Shown here: piece by piece, positions 17,889 through 28,454 of the stretch
Position numbering within the stretch: position 1 is the stretch's first letter
How the letters are laid out: each line of letters opens with the position of its first letter
Assembly (NCBI GenBank): GCA_003284375.1
Contig: QBVL01000003.1
Span: forward strand, 1-64,000
Direction: 5' to 3'
DNA: 64,000 bases
DNA from: Prochlorococcus sp. AG-311-J23
GTDB lineage: Bacteria; Cyanobacteriota; Cyanobacteriia; PCC-6307; Cyanobiaceae
Position numbers and translations under genes: made by a program
Notes under the pieces: generated by a model
Seen by the model: only the letters and a program-made list of their open reading frames with translations
Database searches by the model: none
Told to the model about the DNA's origin: nothing

Positions 17889-18943
17889 GATGAAACTTTT
17901 ATGAGTTCATTGACATTTTTACCAGCTTCGAAAAATACTCTTGCATTTTCTTCTGGTGTACCAGGAAGTATTCCATGACCAAGGTTGAGAATATGTTTTC
18001 TCCCTTTCGCCTTTTTGACGACATCAACAATTCTTGATCTGATCGCATCAGGAGTACCAAACAAAAGTCCTGGATCAACATTTCCTTGGACTCCCACTGT
18101 GTGAGGCAGCCTTTTTAGTCCATCTGCCATGTCCACAGTCCAATCTAGAGAGACTATATCTACTCCAGTTTGTCCCATTCTTTCAAGAACTCCCGCACTG
18201 CCAGAGATATACAAAATCATAGGTGTATCTGGATGTTTTTCTTTTACTAAATTGACTACTTTTTGTTGATAAGGCGCAGCAAACACGTCATAATCTTGAG
18301 GGCTTAATTGTCCTGCCCATGAATCAAACATTTGAACTACTTGAGCCCCAGATTCAATTTGATAGGATAAATAGTTCGCAATTGATTCTGCAAAGTGATT
18401 TAAAAGCTGATGCAGTAGTTCTGGCTCTTGGAATGCCATCGCCTTTATAACAGCATAATTTTTGCTGCTTTTCCCCTCCACAACATATGCAGCAAGAGTC
18501 CATGGAGCACCTACAAACCCAAGAACTGCAGCCTTATTCCCAACGCTTTCCCTTAACCTTCCAAGGACTTCGCCAACAAAATACATGCTTTGTTCGGGTT
18601 GAAGGGGCTTTAGCTCTTTAACCTGTTTGAGTGTTCTTATTGGGTCATTTATTAAGGGTCCTTTACTTTCAACGATGTCAAAGTTAATTCCCATCCCAGG
18701 AAGAGGAGTCAAGATATCTGAAAAAAGTATCACTCCATCTGGTTGAAAAGCTTTAAAAGGTTGCATTGAAATTTCATATGAAAGATCGGGATTTTCGGAT
18801 CTTTCCCTGAAACTTGGATGATTATCACGCAGGTCGCGATATACCTTCATGTATCTCCCCGCTTGTCGCATCATCCAAACCGGAGGCCTTTCAACATTTT
18901 CTCCGCGAGCGGCACGAAGTAGTAAAGGAGTAGTTTCGTTCAT
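17885..18943 (-). CDS. hemE: Uroporphyrinogen III decarboxylase
   Basis: HemE removes four carboxyl groups from uroporphyrinogen III to give coproporphyrinogen III for heme and chlorophyll. The 352-residue TIM barrel shows the family signature [14 protein letters not shown] (about 19-32), a downstream FSDILTPL with the catalytic Asp, [10 protein letters not shown], and the C-terminal [15 protein letters not shown]. The length is standard. It overlaps the epimerase by four bases downstream and is separated from glgB by 161 bases. Confidence 0.97.
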   Translation of the reverse strand: MNETTPLLLRAARGENVERPPVWMMRQAGRYMKVYRDLRDNHPSFRERSENPDLSYEISMQPFKAFQPDGVILFSDILTPLPGMGINFDIVESKGPLINDPIRTLKQVKELKPLQPEQSMYFVGEVLGRLRESVGNKAAVLGFVGAPWTLAAYVVEGKSSKNYAVIKAMAFQEPELLHQLLNHFAESIANYLSYQIESGAQVVQMFDSWAGQLSPQDYDVFAAPYQQKVVNLVKEKHPDTPMILYISGSAGVLERMGQTGVDIVSLDWTVDMADGLKRLPHTVGVQGNVDPGLLFGTPDAIRSRIVDVVKKAKGRKHILNLGHGILPGTPEENARVFFEAGKNVNELIKVSS

Positions 18944-19104
18944 TATTTTGTCCCTTTAATAGAAAAACTTACATGAAGCAGTAACTTGAAAATCATGAAA
19001 TACGTTCTCTGCAAAAGTTCAACATACCTTTTGAATTTTTACATCCAGACGACAGTTGAAATTAGGTTTGGAGGCAAGGTTGAAACATTTCTATTCGAGG
19101 AAGG

Positions 19105-21372
19105 TTAATTCTTCTTAGATTTATGCTTAAAAACCAGAACGCTAAGAGGAGGAAGGCAAAGATCTATTGAATTTTCATAGCTATGTATATTGTATAAATC
19201 TGTTGATTTCCCTCCCATATTACCTAGGTTTGAACCTCCATATTGACTCGCATCTGTATTGAAAATTTCTTCATAGAATCCTTTAACAGGCACACCTATT
19301 CTGTAATTAGAATGGTTTTGAGGGGTAAAGTTTGCCACTATTACTAACCATTCTCCATCAGTTTTTTCTCTTCTCATGAAACTGATTACTGAATTTTTCT
19401 TATCATCGCAATCAATCCACTGGAATCCGTATTCGTCAAAATCATTTCTCCATAAAGCAGGTTCTCTTTTATATAAATTATTCAAATCATCTACTAATTT
19501 CTGTATTCCTTTGTGAGGTTCATGATTTAGAAGATCCCATTGCAAATCATCCCAAACATTCCATTCTTGGCGCTGCCCAAATTCCATTCCCATAAATATT
19601 GTTTTCTTACCTGGATGTGTCCACATATATGCAAGTAAGGCTCGTGCATTAGCATACTTCTGCCAGTCATCACCTGGCATTTTGTGTAAGAGATGACTTT
19701 TCCCGTGAACAACTTCATCGTGGCTTAAAGCAAGCATAAAGTTTTCGGTAAAGTTATAACAAATGGAGAAAGTAATGTTGTTTTGATTGAATTGTCTAAA
19801 CCATGGGTCAATTTCAAAATAATCGAGCATATCGTGCATCCAACCCATGTTCCATTTTAGGTTGAAACCGAGTCCATCCATGTCAGTTGGTTTTGTTACA
19901 CCAGTCCATGTGGTTGACTCTTCAGCAATAGAAAGTGCACCTGGATAATGTTGAAAAAGAACGTGATTAGCCTGTTGTAGAAATCTTACTGCCTCAAAAT
20001 TTTCATTCCCTCCATCTTCATTAGGTATCCATTCACCCTCTGGACGAAGATAGTCTTTGTAAAGCATTGAAGCAACTGCATCAACACGTATTCCATCTAT
20101 ATGAAATTGATCAAACCAAAAAATTAGATTTGCAACTAGAAAATTTCTAACCTCATTTCGACTGTAATTGAAAATTAATGTTCCCCATTCTTTGTGCTCT
20201 CCAATTCTGGGATCTGAATGCTCGTACAGGTGGCTGCCATCAAAATAAGCAAGTCCATGCTGATCTTTAGGGAAGTGGCCTGGGACCCAATCGAGAATGA
20301 TTCCTATTCCCTCTTTATGGCATGAATCAACGAAAGCACGAAACTCATCTGGTGATCCATATCTACTTGTAGGCGCATACCAACCAGTAACTTGATATCC
20401 CCATGAGCCATCAAAAGGGTGCTCTGAAATTGGCATGAGCTCGATATGAGTGAAGCCTCTTTCTTTGACATAGGGAATGACCTTATTAGCCAGCTCTTTG
20501 TATGTAAGAAATCTTGAGCCAGGCTTCATGTCTGCTGCTGGAACTGGGGCCCTATGCTCTCCGTTTGAGTTGATAAATGGTTCGTCTGAGGAAGCATGCA
20601 TCCAACTTCCTAAATGCATTTCGTAAACCGATATTGGTTGGTTTAAAGGATCTCTATTGTCACGATTGGATATCCAAGTCTGATCATTCCATTGAAATGA
20701 ATCGATTTTTGATATGACTGAGCTTTTTGCAGGCCTTACTTCATGTTGAAAACCATAAGGGTCGGCTTTCTCGTAGCAATGTCCTTTTTCAGTCCTGATT
20801 TCATATTTGTATAAATCTCCTTCACTGAGACCAGGTATAAATAGTTCCCAAATTCCTCCTAGACGTTTTTGCATAGGATGATGCCTGCCATCCCATGAAT
20901 TGAGATCACCAATAACGGAAACGCTTTTTGCATGAGGCGCCCATAAGCAAAACATAACTCCTTGCTTTTTATCTATTTCAGTGAGGTGAGCACCCATTTT
21001 TCTCCATATGTGATGGTGATTACCTTCCGAGAAAAGATGTCTATCAATTTCGCCCATCCACTCTTTTCTGAAACCCCAAGGATCATGTTGAACATGTTCA
21101 ATTCCGCCTCTATTTACTTTTATTTGATAGTCAGTACCAGGATCTTTTTCTAAAACCCCCTCAAATATCCATTCATGGTTGGGATTTTGTAGCTGAATTT
21201 TCTTTTCTTGCATTATTAATTCAACTGCTCTAGCCTCAGGCATCCATATTCGAATTATCCATTTATCTTTAAACGGTTGAGGACCAAGAATAGAAAAAGG
21301 ACTTTCATGTCTGCATTCAGAAAGTCTTTGCCCATCATCTCTCAAAGAATCTAGAAGAATAGACACGGACAT
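19105..21372 (-). CDS. glgB: 1,4-alpha-glucan branching enzyme
   Basis: GlgB introduces alpha-1,6 branches into glycogen. The 755-residue protein has two N-terminal carbohydrate-binding/CBM48 regions (about 1-235), the GH13 barrel (about 250-640) and an all-beta C-domain. The barrel shows [12 protein letters not shown], the nucleophile region [12 protein letters not shown], the acid/base region SIAEESTTW and the conserved LSHDEVVHG. Length is typical. With glgA near 49 kb this covers two of the glycogen synthesis steps in the window. Confidence 0.97.
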   Translation of the reverse strand: MSVSILLDSLRDDGQRLSECRHESPFSILGPQPFKDKWIIRIWMPEARAVELIMQEKKIQLQNPNHEWIFEGVLEKDPGTDYQIKVNRGGIEHVQHDPWGFRKEWMGEIDRHLFSEGNHHHIWRKMGAHLTEIDKKQGVMFCLWAPHAKSVSVIGDLNSWDGRHHPMQKRLGGIWELFIPGLSEGDLYKYEIRTEKGHCYEKADPYGFQHEVRPAKSSVISKIDSFQWNDQTWISNRDNRDPLNQPISVYEMHLGSWMHASSDEPFINSNGEHRAPVPAADMKPGSRFLTYKELANKVIPYVKERGFTHIELMPISEHPFDGSWGYQVTGWYAPTSRYGSPDEFRAFVDSCHKEGIGIILDWVPGHFPKDQHGLAYFDGSHLYEHSDPRIGEHKEWGTLIFNYSRNEVRNFLVANLIFWFDQFHIDGIRVDAVASMLYKDYLRPEGEWIPNEDGGNENFEAVRFLQQANHVLFQHYPGALSIAEESTTWTGVTKPTDMDGLGFNLKWNMGWMHDMLDYFEIDPWFRQFNQNNITFSICYNFTENFMLALSHDEVVHGKSHLLHKMPGDDWQKYANARALLAYMWTHPGKKTIFMGMEFGQRQEWNVWDDLQWDLLNHEPHKGIQKLVDDLNNLYKREPALWRNDFDEYGFQWIDCDDKKNSVISFMRREKTDGEWLVIVANFTPQNHSNYRIGVPVKGFYEEIFNTDASQYGGSNLGNMGGKSTDLYNIHSYENSIDLCLPPLSVLVFKHKSKKN

Positions 21373-21428
21373 GACTTATTGCTGAAATAGCTAGTTAGCT
21401 TAATCCTATGCAAGTAAATATTGAACCC

Positions 21429-23006
21429 CTAAGAGGAAAACAGTGACTCAAATTTAAGTTTTGAATTCGAAAGTAAGAGAGAAATTGTAGTCACTAAGCA
21501 GTGAGGGCTGGGCCCCTCGCATAAATATTGGCTCTGTCCAGGATTTATTCCAATAGCGGGCCATCCAGATCCTGAGATTGAAATTCTTAAACGATCACCT
21601 TCTTTAAATGTTGCGAGAACCGGTTGAAGTTTGATTTGTCTAGTGCTTTTTGTACCTTGCTCATAATTAGCAATTCTGAGGACACCAGTCGAAAGTTGAG
21701 TAGCAGTATTTTCAACTCCACTGGGAATTATTGATAATGCAACGAACAGATCAAAACTTTCCCTGTCGCACTTTGTCTCTAAAAAAAGAATTGGAATACC
21801 CTCCAGCCTAAGATCCTTCAAAATAGGGTCTGATGAAAATACTGCGACATCAGGTCGAATATCAACCTTAAATCTGTTCGCCTCCCCAGCGGTATCACTG
21901 AGATGTCCTCCGATTGCTGGTACTGGTCTCCATGGGTCGTGTACCAAGTCAACTTGACTATTTCCTTCTAAATCTGATTTCGGGACTAGGCATCCTTCAA
22001 GATGACTTATGGAGGCTAAACCTTCGCTATGAAGAGTCCATGTAGGAGTTTTATCTTGAACCGAAAGCTCCCAACTCTTAGTGCTTAGATTCCAAAGATT
22101 GATTTGAGGTAAATGAATCTCTTTGTTTTTTTCTTTTAAATGAGAATCAAAAAAATCTAACTGGGTGCGTTGTGCACCCTCCCACCATTGAAGATGAGTT
22201 GCAGGACCAATTAGTAATTTAGGGTTGCCTCCTGCCTTTTTAGATTTCTCAAAAAGATTTAAAATCCCTTTCAAATGAGGATCCCACCAACCCCCTATTA
22301 GAAGCAAAGGAGTTCTTAACCAGCTATCTAATGGCTCATGGGTTTTCCATTGAGGAGTTTTGCTGGATGAAAGATTTAGCCATCTATATGCCATCCCTTC
22401 GGGGTCATTCTTTTGAAGTAAATCATGACCGTTATGTAAATATTTTTTCGATTCAAGACTTTCGCGTATGTCATGCCAAGCTGCCCAATTTTTCTCTCTT
22501 TGTGCTTTTTGGGCGGCTAATTGCAAACCCCATCCAATTCCCAAGTGCCACCAAAATGCTCCCCCCTCACAACTCCAATGTTCATCTTCTGAAAGACCTG
22601 TCATTGCTGGAATAATGCAATCAGGTGGAGTAGTTCCTCCCTCCGCAATGAGTTGTGTTAATCCTTGATATGAAAAACCGTATGTGCCTATTAGTCCATT
22701 GCATTCAGGTAAGGATCGTACCCAGTCATGAGTTTGACCAGTGTCTGAAGCTTCTTGGCTGAAACCTGAAAATTCCCCTTCAGACCCACCTTGGCCTCGT
22801 ACGTCTTGTATGACAACTAAATAGCCTTTGCTAGCCCACCAAGATGGATGGGCATATGTAATCGTTGAAGCAATTTCTCTTCCATATGGCTGGCGCATTA
22901 GTAAGACAGGCCATGGCCCGTCCCCTTGAGGCGACCAGATTCTAGATTTTAGTAATGTTCCGTCTCTAAGTTGTAAGTCTTCGTCTCTGTATCTTATTGA
23001 ATTCAT
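21429..23006 (-). CDS. CocE/NonD family alpha/beta hydrolase
   Basis: A 525-residue protein of the X-Pro dipeptidyl-peptidase (S15)/cocaine esterase family. The N-terminal alpha/beta hydrolase domain shows PVLLMRQPYGR, VVIQDVRGQGGSEG, and the nucleophile Ser112 in GTYGFSYQG. A later LLIGGWWDPHLKG holds the likely acid, and GPATHLQWWEG the likely His. The C-terminal jelly-roll domain (about 330-525) is typical of the family. Its physiological substrate is unknown. ATG at 23006 is chosen, eight bases after the upstream gene; TTG at 23033 would overlap that gene. Confidence 0.85.
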   Translation of the reverse strand: MNSIRYRDEDLQLRDGTLLKSRIWSPQGDGPWPVLLMRQPYGREIASTITYAHPSWWASKGYLVVIQDVRGQGGSEGEFSGFSQEASDTGQTHDWVRSLPECNGLIGTYGFSYQGLTQLIAEGGTTPPDCIIPAMTGLSEDEHWSCEGGAFWWHLGIGWGLQLAAQKAQREKNWAAWHDIRESLESKKYLHNGHDLLQKNDPEGMAYRWLNLSSSKTPQWKTHEPLDSWLRTPLLLIGGWWDPHLKGILNLFEKSKKAGGNPKLLIGPATHLQWWEGAQRTQLDFFDSHLKEKNKEIHLPQINLWNLSTKSWELSVQDKTPTWTLHSEGLASISHLEGCLVPKSDLEGNSQVDLVHDPWRPVPAIGGHLSDTAGEANRFKVDIRPDVAVFSSDPILKDLRLEGIPILFLETKCDRESFDLFVALSIIPSGVENTATQLSTGVLRIANYEQGTKSTRQIKLQPVLATFKEGDRLRISISGSGWPAIGINPGQSQYLCEGPSPHCLVTTISLLLSNSKLKFESLFSS

Positions 23007-23014
23007 TATTTGTG

Positions 23015-23284
23015 TTAAAAAGTTTCTGGGCAATAAAGAGCTCTTACGTACATAGAAAGGATCTCAGCATCAACTTCGCTTATGTTTTTTTGAATTGAGA
23101 TTTTCTGAATAGATTTTTCTGAACCAGCTGAAATATTTTTTTTATTTAATTCTCTAAAATTTTTACAAATAGACTTCGCTTCATCAGGATTCCTTTTTAC
23201 ACTCTCAAGAAGTCTTGATTGAGCCATAACACCTTGACTGATTCCAAAGGACGTAAATATTAAAGTGATTAGTAAACCATTCAT
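23015..23284 (-). CDS. Small secreted protein of unknown function
   Basis: An 89-residue protein with an N-terminal signal peptide (about 1-21, ending VMAQ). The mature part is charged, with a single Cys pair (Cys40 and Cys86) that could form a disulfide, and a helical C-terminus. I do not recognise the family. It is likely exported to the periplasm. It lies eight bases upstream of the CocE-type hydrolase, which has no signal peptide of its own. Confidence 0.6.
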   Translation of the reverse strand: MNGLLITLIFTSFGISQGVMAQSRLLESVKRNPDEAKSICKNFRELNKKNISAGSEKSIQKISIQKNISEVDAEILSMYVRALYCPETF

Positions 23285-23350
23285 TTCTTCTAGTTTAAAA
23301 AGCTCCTTTAGAATTATTTACATTCTATTACCTAATGGTTCTTGGGTAAA

Positions 23351-23749
23351 TTAAATAATGTTTTTTTTCGCCTTCTCTATCAAAAAATGAGCTTTTTTTA
23401 AATCTATTATTGGAATTCTGCCTGTTCGAAGAATTCTTTCAAAGCGCCCAGTCTTTTGAACTAGCTCTTGAGGAGTAAGTCGTGAAATAGCCTTATTAGA
23501 GATTAATCCTGAGTGCATCAACAAGGCAGCTTCGTTAAGTTGAATATCTAAAGTACATATAAAATACGCTATGCATTTAAGTCTTTTTAGATTGCGAACA
23601 CTTCCAAGACTTCCATAGATCAGATGATTTATTTCTTCATCACTAATAGATAATAAAGAATCCCAGGTTTTTATATTATTTGATAAGAGTATTTTTTCTT
23701 CTTGATAAAAGCTTTTAGGAAGATCTTTCAATAATGACTTATTATTCAT
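23351..23749 (-). CDS. Helix-hairpin-helix-like protein (DUF4332-like)
   Basis: A 132-residue, all-helical basic protein. Two repeated pieces look like helix-hairpin-helix modules: SLLSISDEEINHLIYGSLGS (about 31-50) and AISRLTPQELVQKTGRFERI (about 87-106). This recalls the DUF4332/RuvA-type nucleic-acid-binding arrangement, but the match is weak and made by eye. It overlaps the Ycf51 gene by eight bases, so it is probably co-translated with it. Confidence 0.5.
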   Translation of the reverse strand: MNNKSLLKDLPKSFYQEEKILLSNNIKTWDSLLSISDEEINHLIYGSLGSVRNLKRLKCIAYFICTLDIQLNEAALLMHSGLISNKAISRLTPQELVQKTGRFERILRTGRIPIIDLKKAHFLIEKAKKNII

Positions 23750-24281
23750 CAGTCTCTAATGAGGTGATTTCTTCAATATCAGCATCATTCGATAAATATT
23801 CACTTGCAGAATAATTCCTGCTTGGTAATTCTATTATCTTTGATTCCTTTAAATCATTTATTAATTCACCAAGAATAATTGGTTTACTTACTCCATCACC
23901 AGCGGATTCTATCTTTCTGAGCCTGACTTTGACCTGAGCTCCATTTCTTCCTCCCCCTTTTAAATTCCCAGCTATTTGTAACAATGTTGGTTTTATAGCT
24001 TCTTTAGGGAAATCATTTGATGCTTGAGCAACAACTAAATCAAATCCATTGTCATAAACGATAGGAGCATATTTGTAGCCTTCGACATTAAACGGAGGAG
24101 TATAACTTTGCTCAAAAGCCCAGCAACTAGCAGAAAGTAAAAGTGTGAAAATTGTTGTCCCAGTGAGTCGGAATTTAATTCCCCAGTTAAATAAATAAGC
24201 CAAAATAGTCAAGACGCCAAGTCCTGAGCCTCCCCAGGCTAGCCATTTCGTAACATCTTGGATAACTTCACTCATAGACAT
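23742..24281 (-). CDS. Ycf51 family protein (DUF2518)
   Basis: A 179-residue membrane protein of the Ycf51 family, found in cyanobacteria and some plastids, with unknown function. Two transmembrane segments (about 13-30 and 37-55) include LGVLTILAYLFNWGIKFRL, typical of the family. Then come YAPIVYDNGFDLVVAQA and a soluble domain, with a short acidic C-terminal tail. ATG at codon 1 or 3 are both possible. It is divergent from the tamB-like gene across 67 bases. Confidence 0.8.
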   Translation of the reverse strand: MSMSEVIQDVTKWLAWGGSGLGVLTILAYLFNWGIKFRLTGTTIFTLLLSASCWAFEQSYTPPFNVEGYKYAPIVYDNGFDLVVAQASNDFPKEAIKPTLLQIAGNLKGGGRNGAQVKVRLRKIESAGDGVSKPIILGELINDLKESKIIELPSRNYSASEYLSNDADIEEITSLETDE

Positions 24282-24348
24282 AGGCTGGTTTCTCCTGGAT
24301 TGATTCTTTATAGTTTGTTAGCTCCCCCAAGTTTGAGAACAATGTTTC

Positions 24349-27300
24349 ATGGGAGATGAGTGGAGTTCTAAAAGATTAAAGCGGTGGGGACTTGCTGGAA
24401 CCTTTGCGGCGTTGGGTGGCGTTTTGATTTGGAGTGGAGCAGATCTACTAGTAGATAGAACTATAAGCCGCTTTTCTCCACAATTAGAAAAAATATTATC
24501 TAATTCATTAGGTCATCCTTTAAAAATAGGTTCATACAGGGGCCTTAGACCATGGGGAGTTGAGTTGGGGGCAACAAGGCTACTTCCAGGTATAAAAGAT
24601 TCTTCTTCAGTAAATATTTCAAATTTAACAATTAAATTTGCTCCTTTTGCGAGTTTATTTAATTGGAAACCAGTTGCAATATTTAATCCAAAAGGTACAG
24701 AAATTATATTAAATAAAAACGATAGTGGTTCGTTTTGGGTTGTTCCCCGGAATGAAAATGCTAAAAAAACCAACCTGCAACTAAAATTTAATTTAAAAGA
24801 ACCAGCCAAAATTGTATTTAATCCTGGGGATACGACATTATTAGCGAAAGGTAATCTATCTCTAAATCTTGGTGAGAAAAAAGTTTATGGTGCGATTAAT
24901 CTAGACTCCAAAAAACAAGGAAGCCTCTTTCTCTCAGGGAAGGGGTATTGGGATGGAATCGAATTTCAAACAAAAGTGAAAATTAATAAACTTAGTCTTG
25001 GCATCTTTGAGAGAATTTTAGGGACTAATTCTAATATTATCACTAGAGGAAATATGAATGGAAGTCTAAGATTGGGAGTTAAGAAAGGATTGATAAGGTG
25101 TAATGGTGATTTATTAGTTGATAACCTAACGCTAAGAGGAGGGCCTTTAAGTAATATATTGTCTACAAAAAAATCACAAATAAAATGTGATAATAATAAG
25201 CTTAATTTTATCAAATCTAACTGGAGTTATGGCTATTGGGATATATCTAATGCATTTGAGATTCCATTTAATAAAAATGATAAAACTAGTATAAATTCTT
25301 TAACTACTATTAAAATTAAAGATTTTGAACATAACCCACTTTCTTTGAAATTAAAATTACCAATTTCAGTGGTTGATAGACAATTTATTGCCGGAGAACT
25401 TAATGCTGATTTTAATTTAGAATCTTTCCCTTTAGGTGCTTTGAATCCAATACTGAATGCATCATTATCGGGAAAATTAAATACAAAAGGTGGTTTTCAG
25501 GGTCCCTTATCTTCTCTAAACTCTAATATTAAACTTTCTATTGACAATCCGCAAATTAATGGTATTCGATTAAGGGAAAAATGGAAAGGTTCTTTTACTC
25601 GAATTCCAAGAGAAAAGAAATGGGGTAGTTTCAAAATGGAATCAGAAGGTGCTTCTATTCCTGCTAATCTTCAAATTAACTTTAATAAGGATGGTAATTT
25701 TAATGGTTTAAATCTAAATAGATTAGGAGGTAAAATCAGTCTAAATCCTAAATTAAATACTTTTGAATGGGCTGCTAGTAAATTCAAATTAGATCGAATA
25801 GAAGTGGCTTTTCCTCCAGAGAAAAGTTTTAAACGAATCTTTGGAGAAGTTTCAGGTAATGGAATATTTTCTCTTGATCCATTATTTCTTAATGGTGATT
25901 TGAATTTAGATTATTTTAGATTGTTAGGTTTCAAATTAAAAAATGCAAGCATTAAAGGTCAAATTAAAAAGTCAGAAACTTATTTAACAGGTGAATTAAT
26001 ACCATCTGAAAATGGAAAGATTAAATTTGATATTAATAAAGGGTCCGAATTTTCTTTGTTAGCTCAAGTTAAGAATGTAAGCTCTAGTTGGATTGCTGCT
26101 ACAGCTTTAGAGTTCCCTAAATTAGGATTGAATTATTCAGATGCTATTGGTAAGGCTAAAGATTTAGAAAATTTTTTAATTGGATTTCCAAATAGTTCTA
26201 TAGATAGTCAGTTCGAATTTTTAACTAGGTCTCAGGATTCATATAGAGAAGAGATTAATAAGATCAATAATCGGAGCATTTTTAATCCTTATGATCTTAA
26301 TGGAAACGTAAACGCGGATATTAAATTAAGTGGCCCTAGCCTATCAAATTTAAATTTGGAAGCGAAAGCCTATGGTAAGGTTTGGACAAATAAATTGAAT
26401 GTTATAAATGCTAAAAATATAAGGCCTTTTAATGCAACCTTTAATGGTAATTTAGCCTCGGGCAATGGAAGTTTTTCTTTACTAGATTTTAATTTTTCAT
26501 TATTATCTTTAGTTGCACCAATACCTTCAGCTGTTGATGGGTATTTTGGTCTAAATGGTAAATATAGTTTAGCAAATTCAACTCCACGAGTTACAGCTGA
26601 TTTAATTATAAAGGATACAGTAGTTTATAATAGAGAGATTATTTTAGATAATGGAAATATTTTATTTAAAGATAATAATCTAGAATTTGATATCACTCTA
26701 AGGGATAAATTTTCAAAAAATCCTGTTAAGTTAGGTGGAAACTATCCATTAATTAGCTCCTACCCTATTGATTTAAAGGTCGAAAGTCATGGAGATGGGT
26801 TGGCTTTTTTGACAGGGTTAACGAAAGGGAATGTATCGTGGACCTCAGGGACAGCTGATCTGAGTTTGTTGATTAGAGGAACCCCTGCAAAACCGGTTGC
26901 TAATGGATTTTTGGTTTTAAAAAACAGTGAACTTCTTTATCAAGGTAAAGAAGTTAATAATTTGGATAGCACAATAGTTTTTGATTTTAATCGACTTGAA
27001 ATCCGTAATCTCAAAGCAAATATGGGAGCAAACGGTATTATTAGCAGTCAAGGTGGAATTTCGTTATTTGATTCTCAATTAACTGAAAGCGAACCATTGG
27101 CTCTTTCTATAGAAAAAACAAGTATTAAAACTGCATTTACTGACATAATCGCCTCGTCTAAGATTGTTGTTAAGGGATCTATTTTGAAACCTCAATTAGC
27201 AGGTGAAGTCTTTATTTCAGAAGGTTCAATTTTTGCTAAAAGAGCTAATAATCCAGCTAAGACTACATCTCATAAGTCGGATTATTTTCAAGATTCTAAA

Positions 27301-28308
27301 GTAAAAATAATTCGTAGATTACCTGAACAAAACTGGAACCAGAGAGAACCCTTGGTTTTATTTATTCAAGATGAAGATGCACCAGCAAGCCGAATAGTTA
27401 GTGCTGGTTTGCCTAATGGATTTGAATCACTAACCTTTGACAATTTGAAGCTCTCACTGGGCCCTTCATTGCGATTGGTTTCTCAACCCTTGGCAAGCTT
27501 CGAAACGAATGGATTTCTTCTCTTAAATGGCGCTTTTGACGAGACTCTTAATATTAGTGGGGTTGTTAAACTTACTAGTGGCTACGTTAATCTCTTTACG
27601 ACTACTTTTTATCTCAATCAAAGTGAACCTAATGTAGCCGTATTTGTACCATCTATGGGCTTAGTTCCATATGTTGACGTGACTTTGAATAGCCGTGTTC
27701 CAGATAATGTCCGAGACGTAAGTAATTTCTCCTCTAATGGCATGGCCTCATTTGGTATTGGTGGATCTCGTTTCGTAAATGTCGAAGTGACGGCTTCTGG
27801 GCCTGCAGATCGCATCAGTGAAAATTTTCAATTGAGAAGTACTCCATCTTTGGGAAGAAGTGAGTTAATAGGACTTCTAGGAGGTAATTCTCTCACAAAT
27901 CTAATAAGTAGTGGAGGCAATGGTGATGTGCTTGCGAGCTTTTTGAATAGATCTTTTGCTTCGTACCTCCAAGGCAATATCAATGGTTTTTTAAGTGATA
28001 GGCTTCAAATATCATTGTATCCTGCATATATAAATGGATCAGATTCAGAGGATGATACTAGTGATAGTGGTTCTACAGGTACTGATCAGGAAGATCCTAG
28101 TCTGCTAGCTCAACAGGCATGGGTAACAGAAATAGGCGTTGACCTTAACGATAAAATTAATTTCTCAGTTCAGGCTGCTCCAAACCGACAAGATATTCCA
28201 CCGAAAGGAAATATTACTTTTCAAATGAATCCGAACGTAGGTCTACTGGGTTCGTTTGATAAGAATGGGAATTGGCAAAGTCAGCTCCAACTTTATTTTA
28301 GATACTAA
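24349..28308 (+). CDS. tamB: TamB/DUF490 translocation and assembly module protein
   Basis: A 1319-residue envelope protein. The N-terminus has one signal-anchor helix (about 13-33). The rest is a long run of short beta strands, as expected for the rod-like TamB/AsmA-related proteins that bridge inner and outer membranes. The C-terminal ~350 residues match DUF490, with repeated NGxxxL and GSIxxP-type turns and a strand-rich end LLGSFDKNGNWQSQLQLYFRY. TamB relatives help outer-membrane protein insertion or lipid transfer; the plant chloroplast homologue is Tic236. Acidic low-complexity stretch SDSEDDTSDSGSTGTDQED occurs near residue 1240. Base use is more AT-rich than neighbours, mainly from Asn, Lys and Ile. 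Confidence 0.88.
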   Translation: MGDEWSSKRLKRWGLAGTFAALGGVLIWSGADLLVDRTISRFSPQLEKILSNSLGHPLKIGSYRGLRPWGVELGATRLLPGIKDSSSVNISNLTIKFAPFASLFNWKPVAIFNPKGTEIILNKNDSGSFWVVPRNENAKKTNLQLKFNLKEPAKIVFNPGDTTLLAKGNLSLNLGEKKVYGAINLDSKKQGSLFLSGKGYWDGIEFQTKVKINKLSLGIFERILGTNSNIITRGNMNGSLRLGVKKGLIRCNGDLLVDNLTLRGGPLSNILSTKKSQIKCDNNKLNFIKSNWSYGYWDISNAFEIPFNKNDKTSINSLTTIKIKDFEHNPLSLKLKLPISVVDRQFIAGELNADFNLESFPLGALNPILNASLSGKLNTKGGFQGPLSSLNSNIKLSIDNPQINGIRLREKWKGSFTRIPREKKWGSFKMESEGASIPANLQINFNKDGNFNGLNLNRLGGKISLNPKLNTFEWAASKFKLDRIEVAFPPEKSFKRIFGEVSGNGIFSLDPLFLNGDLNLDYFRLLGFKLKNASIKGQIKKSETYLTGELIPSENGKIKFDINKGSEFSLLAQVKNVSSSWIAATALEFPKLGLNYSDAIGKAKDLENFLIGFPNSSIDSQFEFLTRSQDSYREEINKINNRSIFNPYDLNGNVNADIKLSGPSLSNLNLEAKAYGKVWTNKLNVINAKNIRPFNATFNGNLASGNGSFSLLDFNFSLLSLVAPIPSAVDGYFGLNGKYSLANSTPRVTADLIIKDTVVYNREIILDNGNILFKDNNLEFDITLRDKFSKNPVKLGGNYPLISSYPIDLKVESHGDGLAFLTGLTKGNVSWTSGTADLSLLIRGTPAKPVANGFLVLKNSELLYQGKEVNNLDSTIVFDFNRLEIRNLKANMGANGIISSQGGISLFDSQLTESEPLALSIEKTSIKTAFTDIIASSKIVVKGSILKPQLAGEVFISEGSIFAKRANNPAKTTSHKSDYFQDSKVKIIRRLPEQNWNQREPLVLFIQDEDAPASRIVSAGLPNGFESLTFDNLKLSLGPSLRLVSQPLASFETNGFLLLNGAFDETLNISGVVKLTSGYVNLFTTTFYLNQSEPNVAVFVPSMGLVPYVDVTLNSRVPDNVRDVSNFSSNGMASFGIGGSRFVNVEVTASGPADRISENFQLRSTPSLGRSELIGLLGGNSLTNLISSGGNGDVLASFLNRSFASYLQGNINGFLSDRLQISLYPAYINGSDSEDDTSDSGSTGTDQEDPSLLAQQAWVTEIGVDLNDKINFSVQAAPNRQDIPPKGNITFQMNPNVGLLGSFDKNGNWQSQLQLYFRY

Positions 28309-28454
28309 ATAAATGAATATTTGGAAAAAAGATTTAATTGAAAAGTGCTCAGTTAGGTAGATTTTTATCTTCTTTTATTGCTTGATTAGCCATTAAAGGA
28401 ATATTTTAAAGATAGTAAAAAATTATCTTTGATTAAATAGTTGATCTAAATCAA

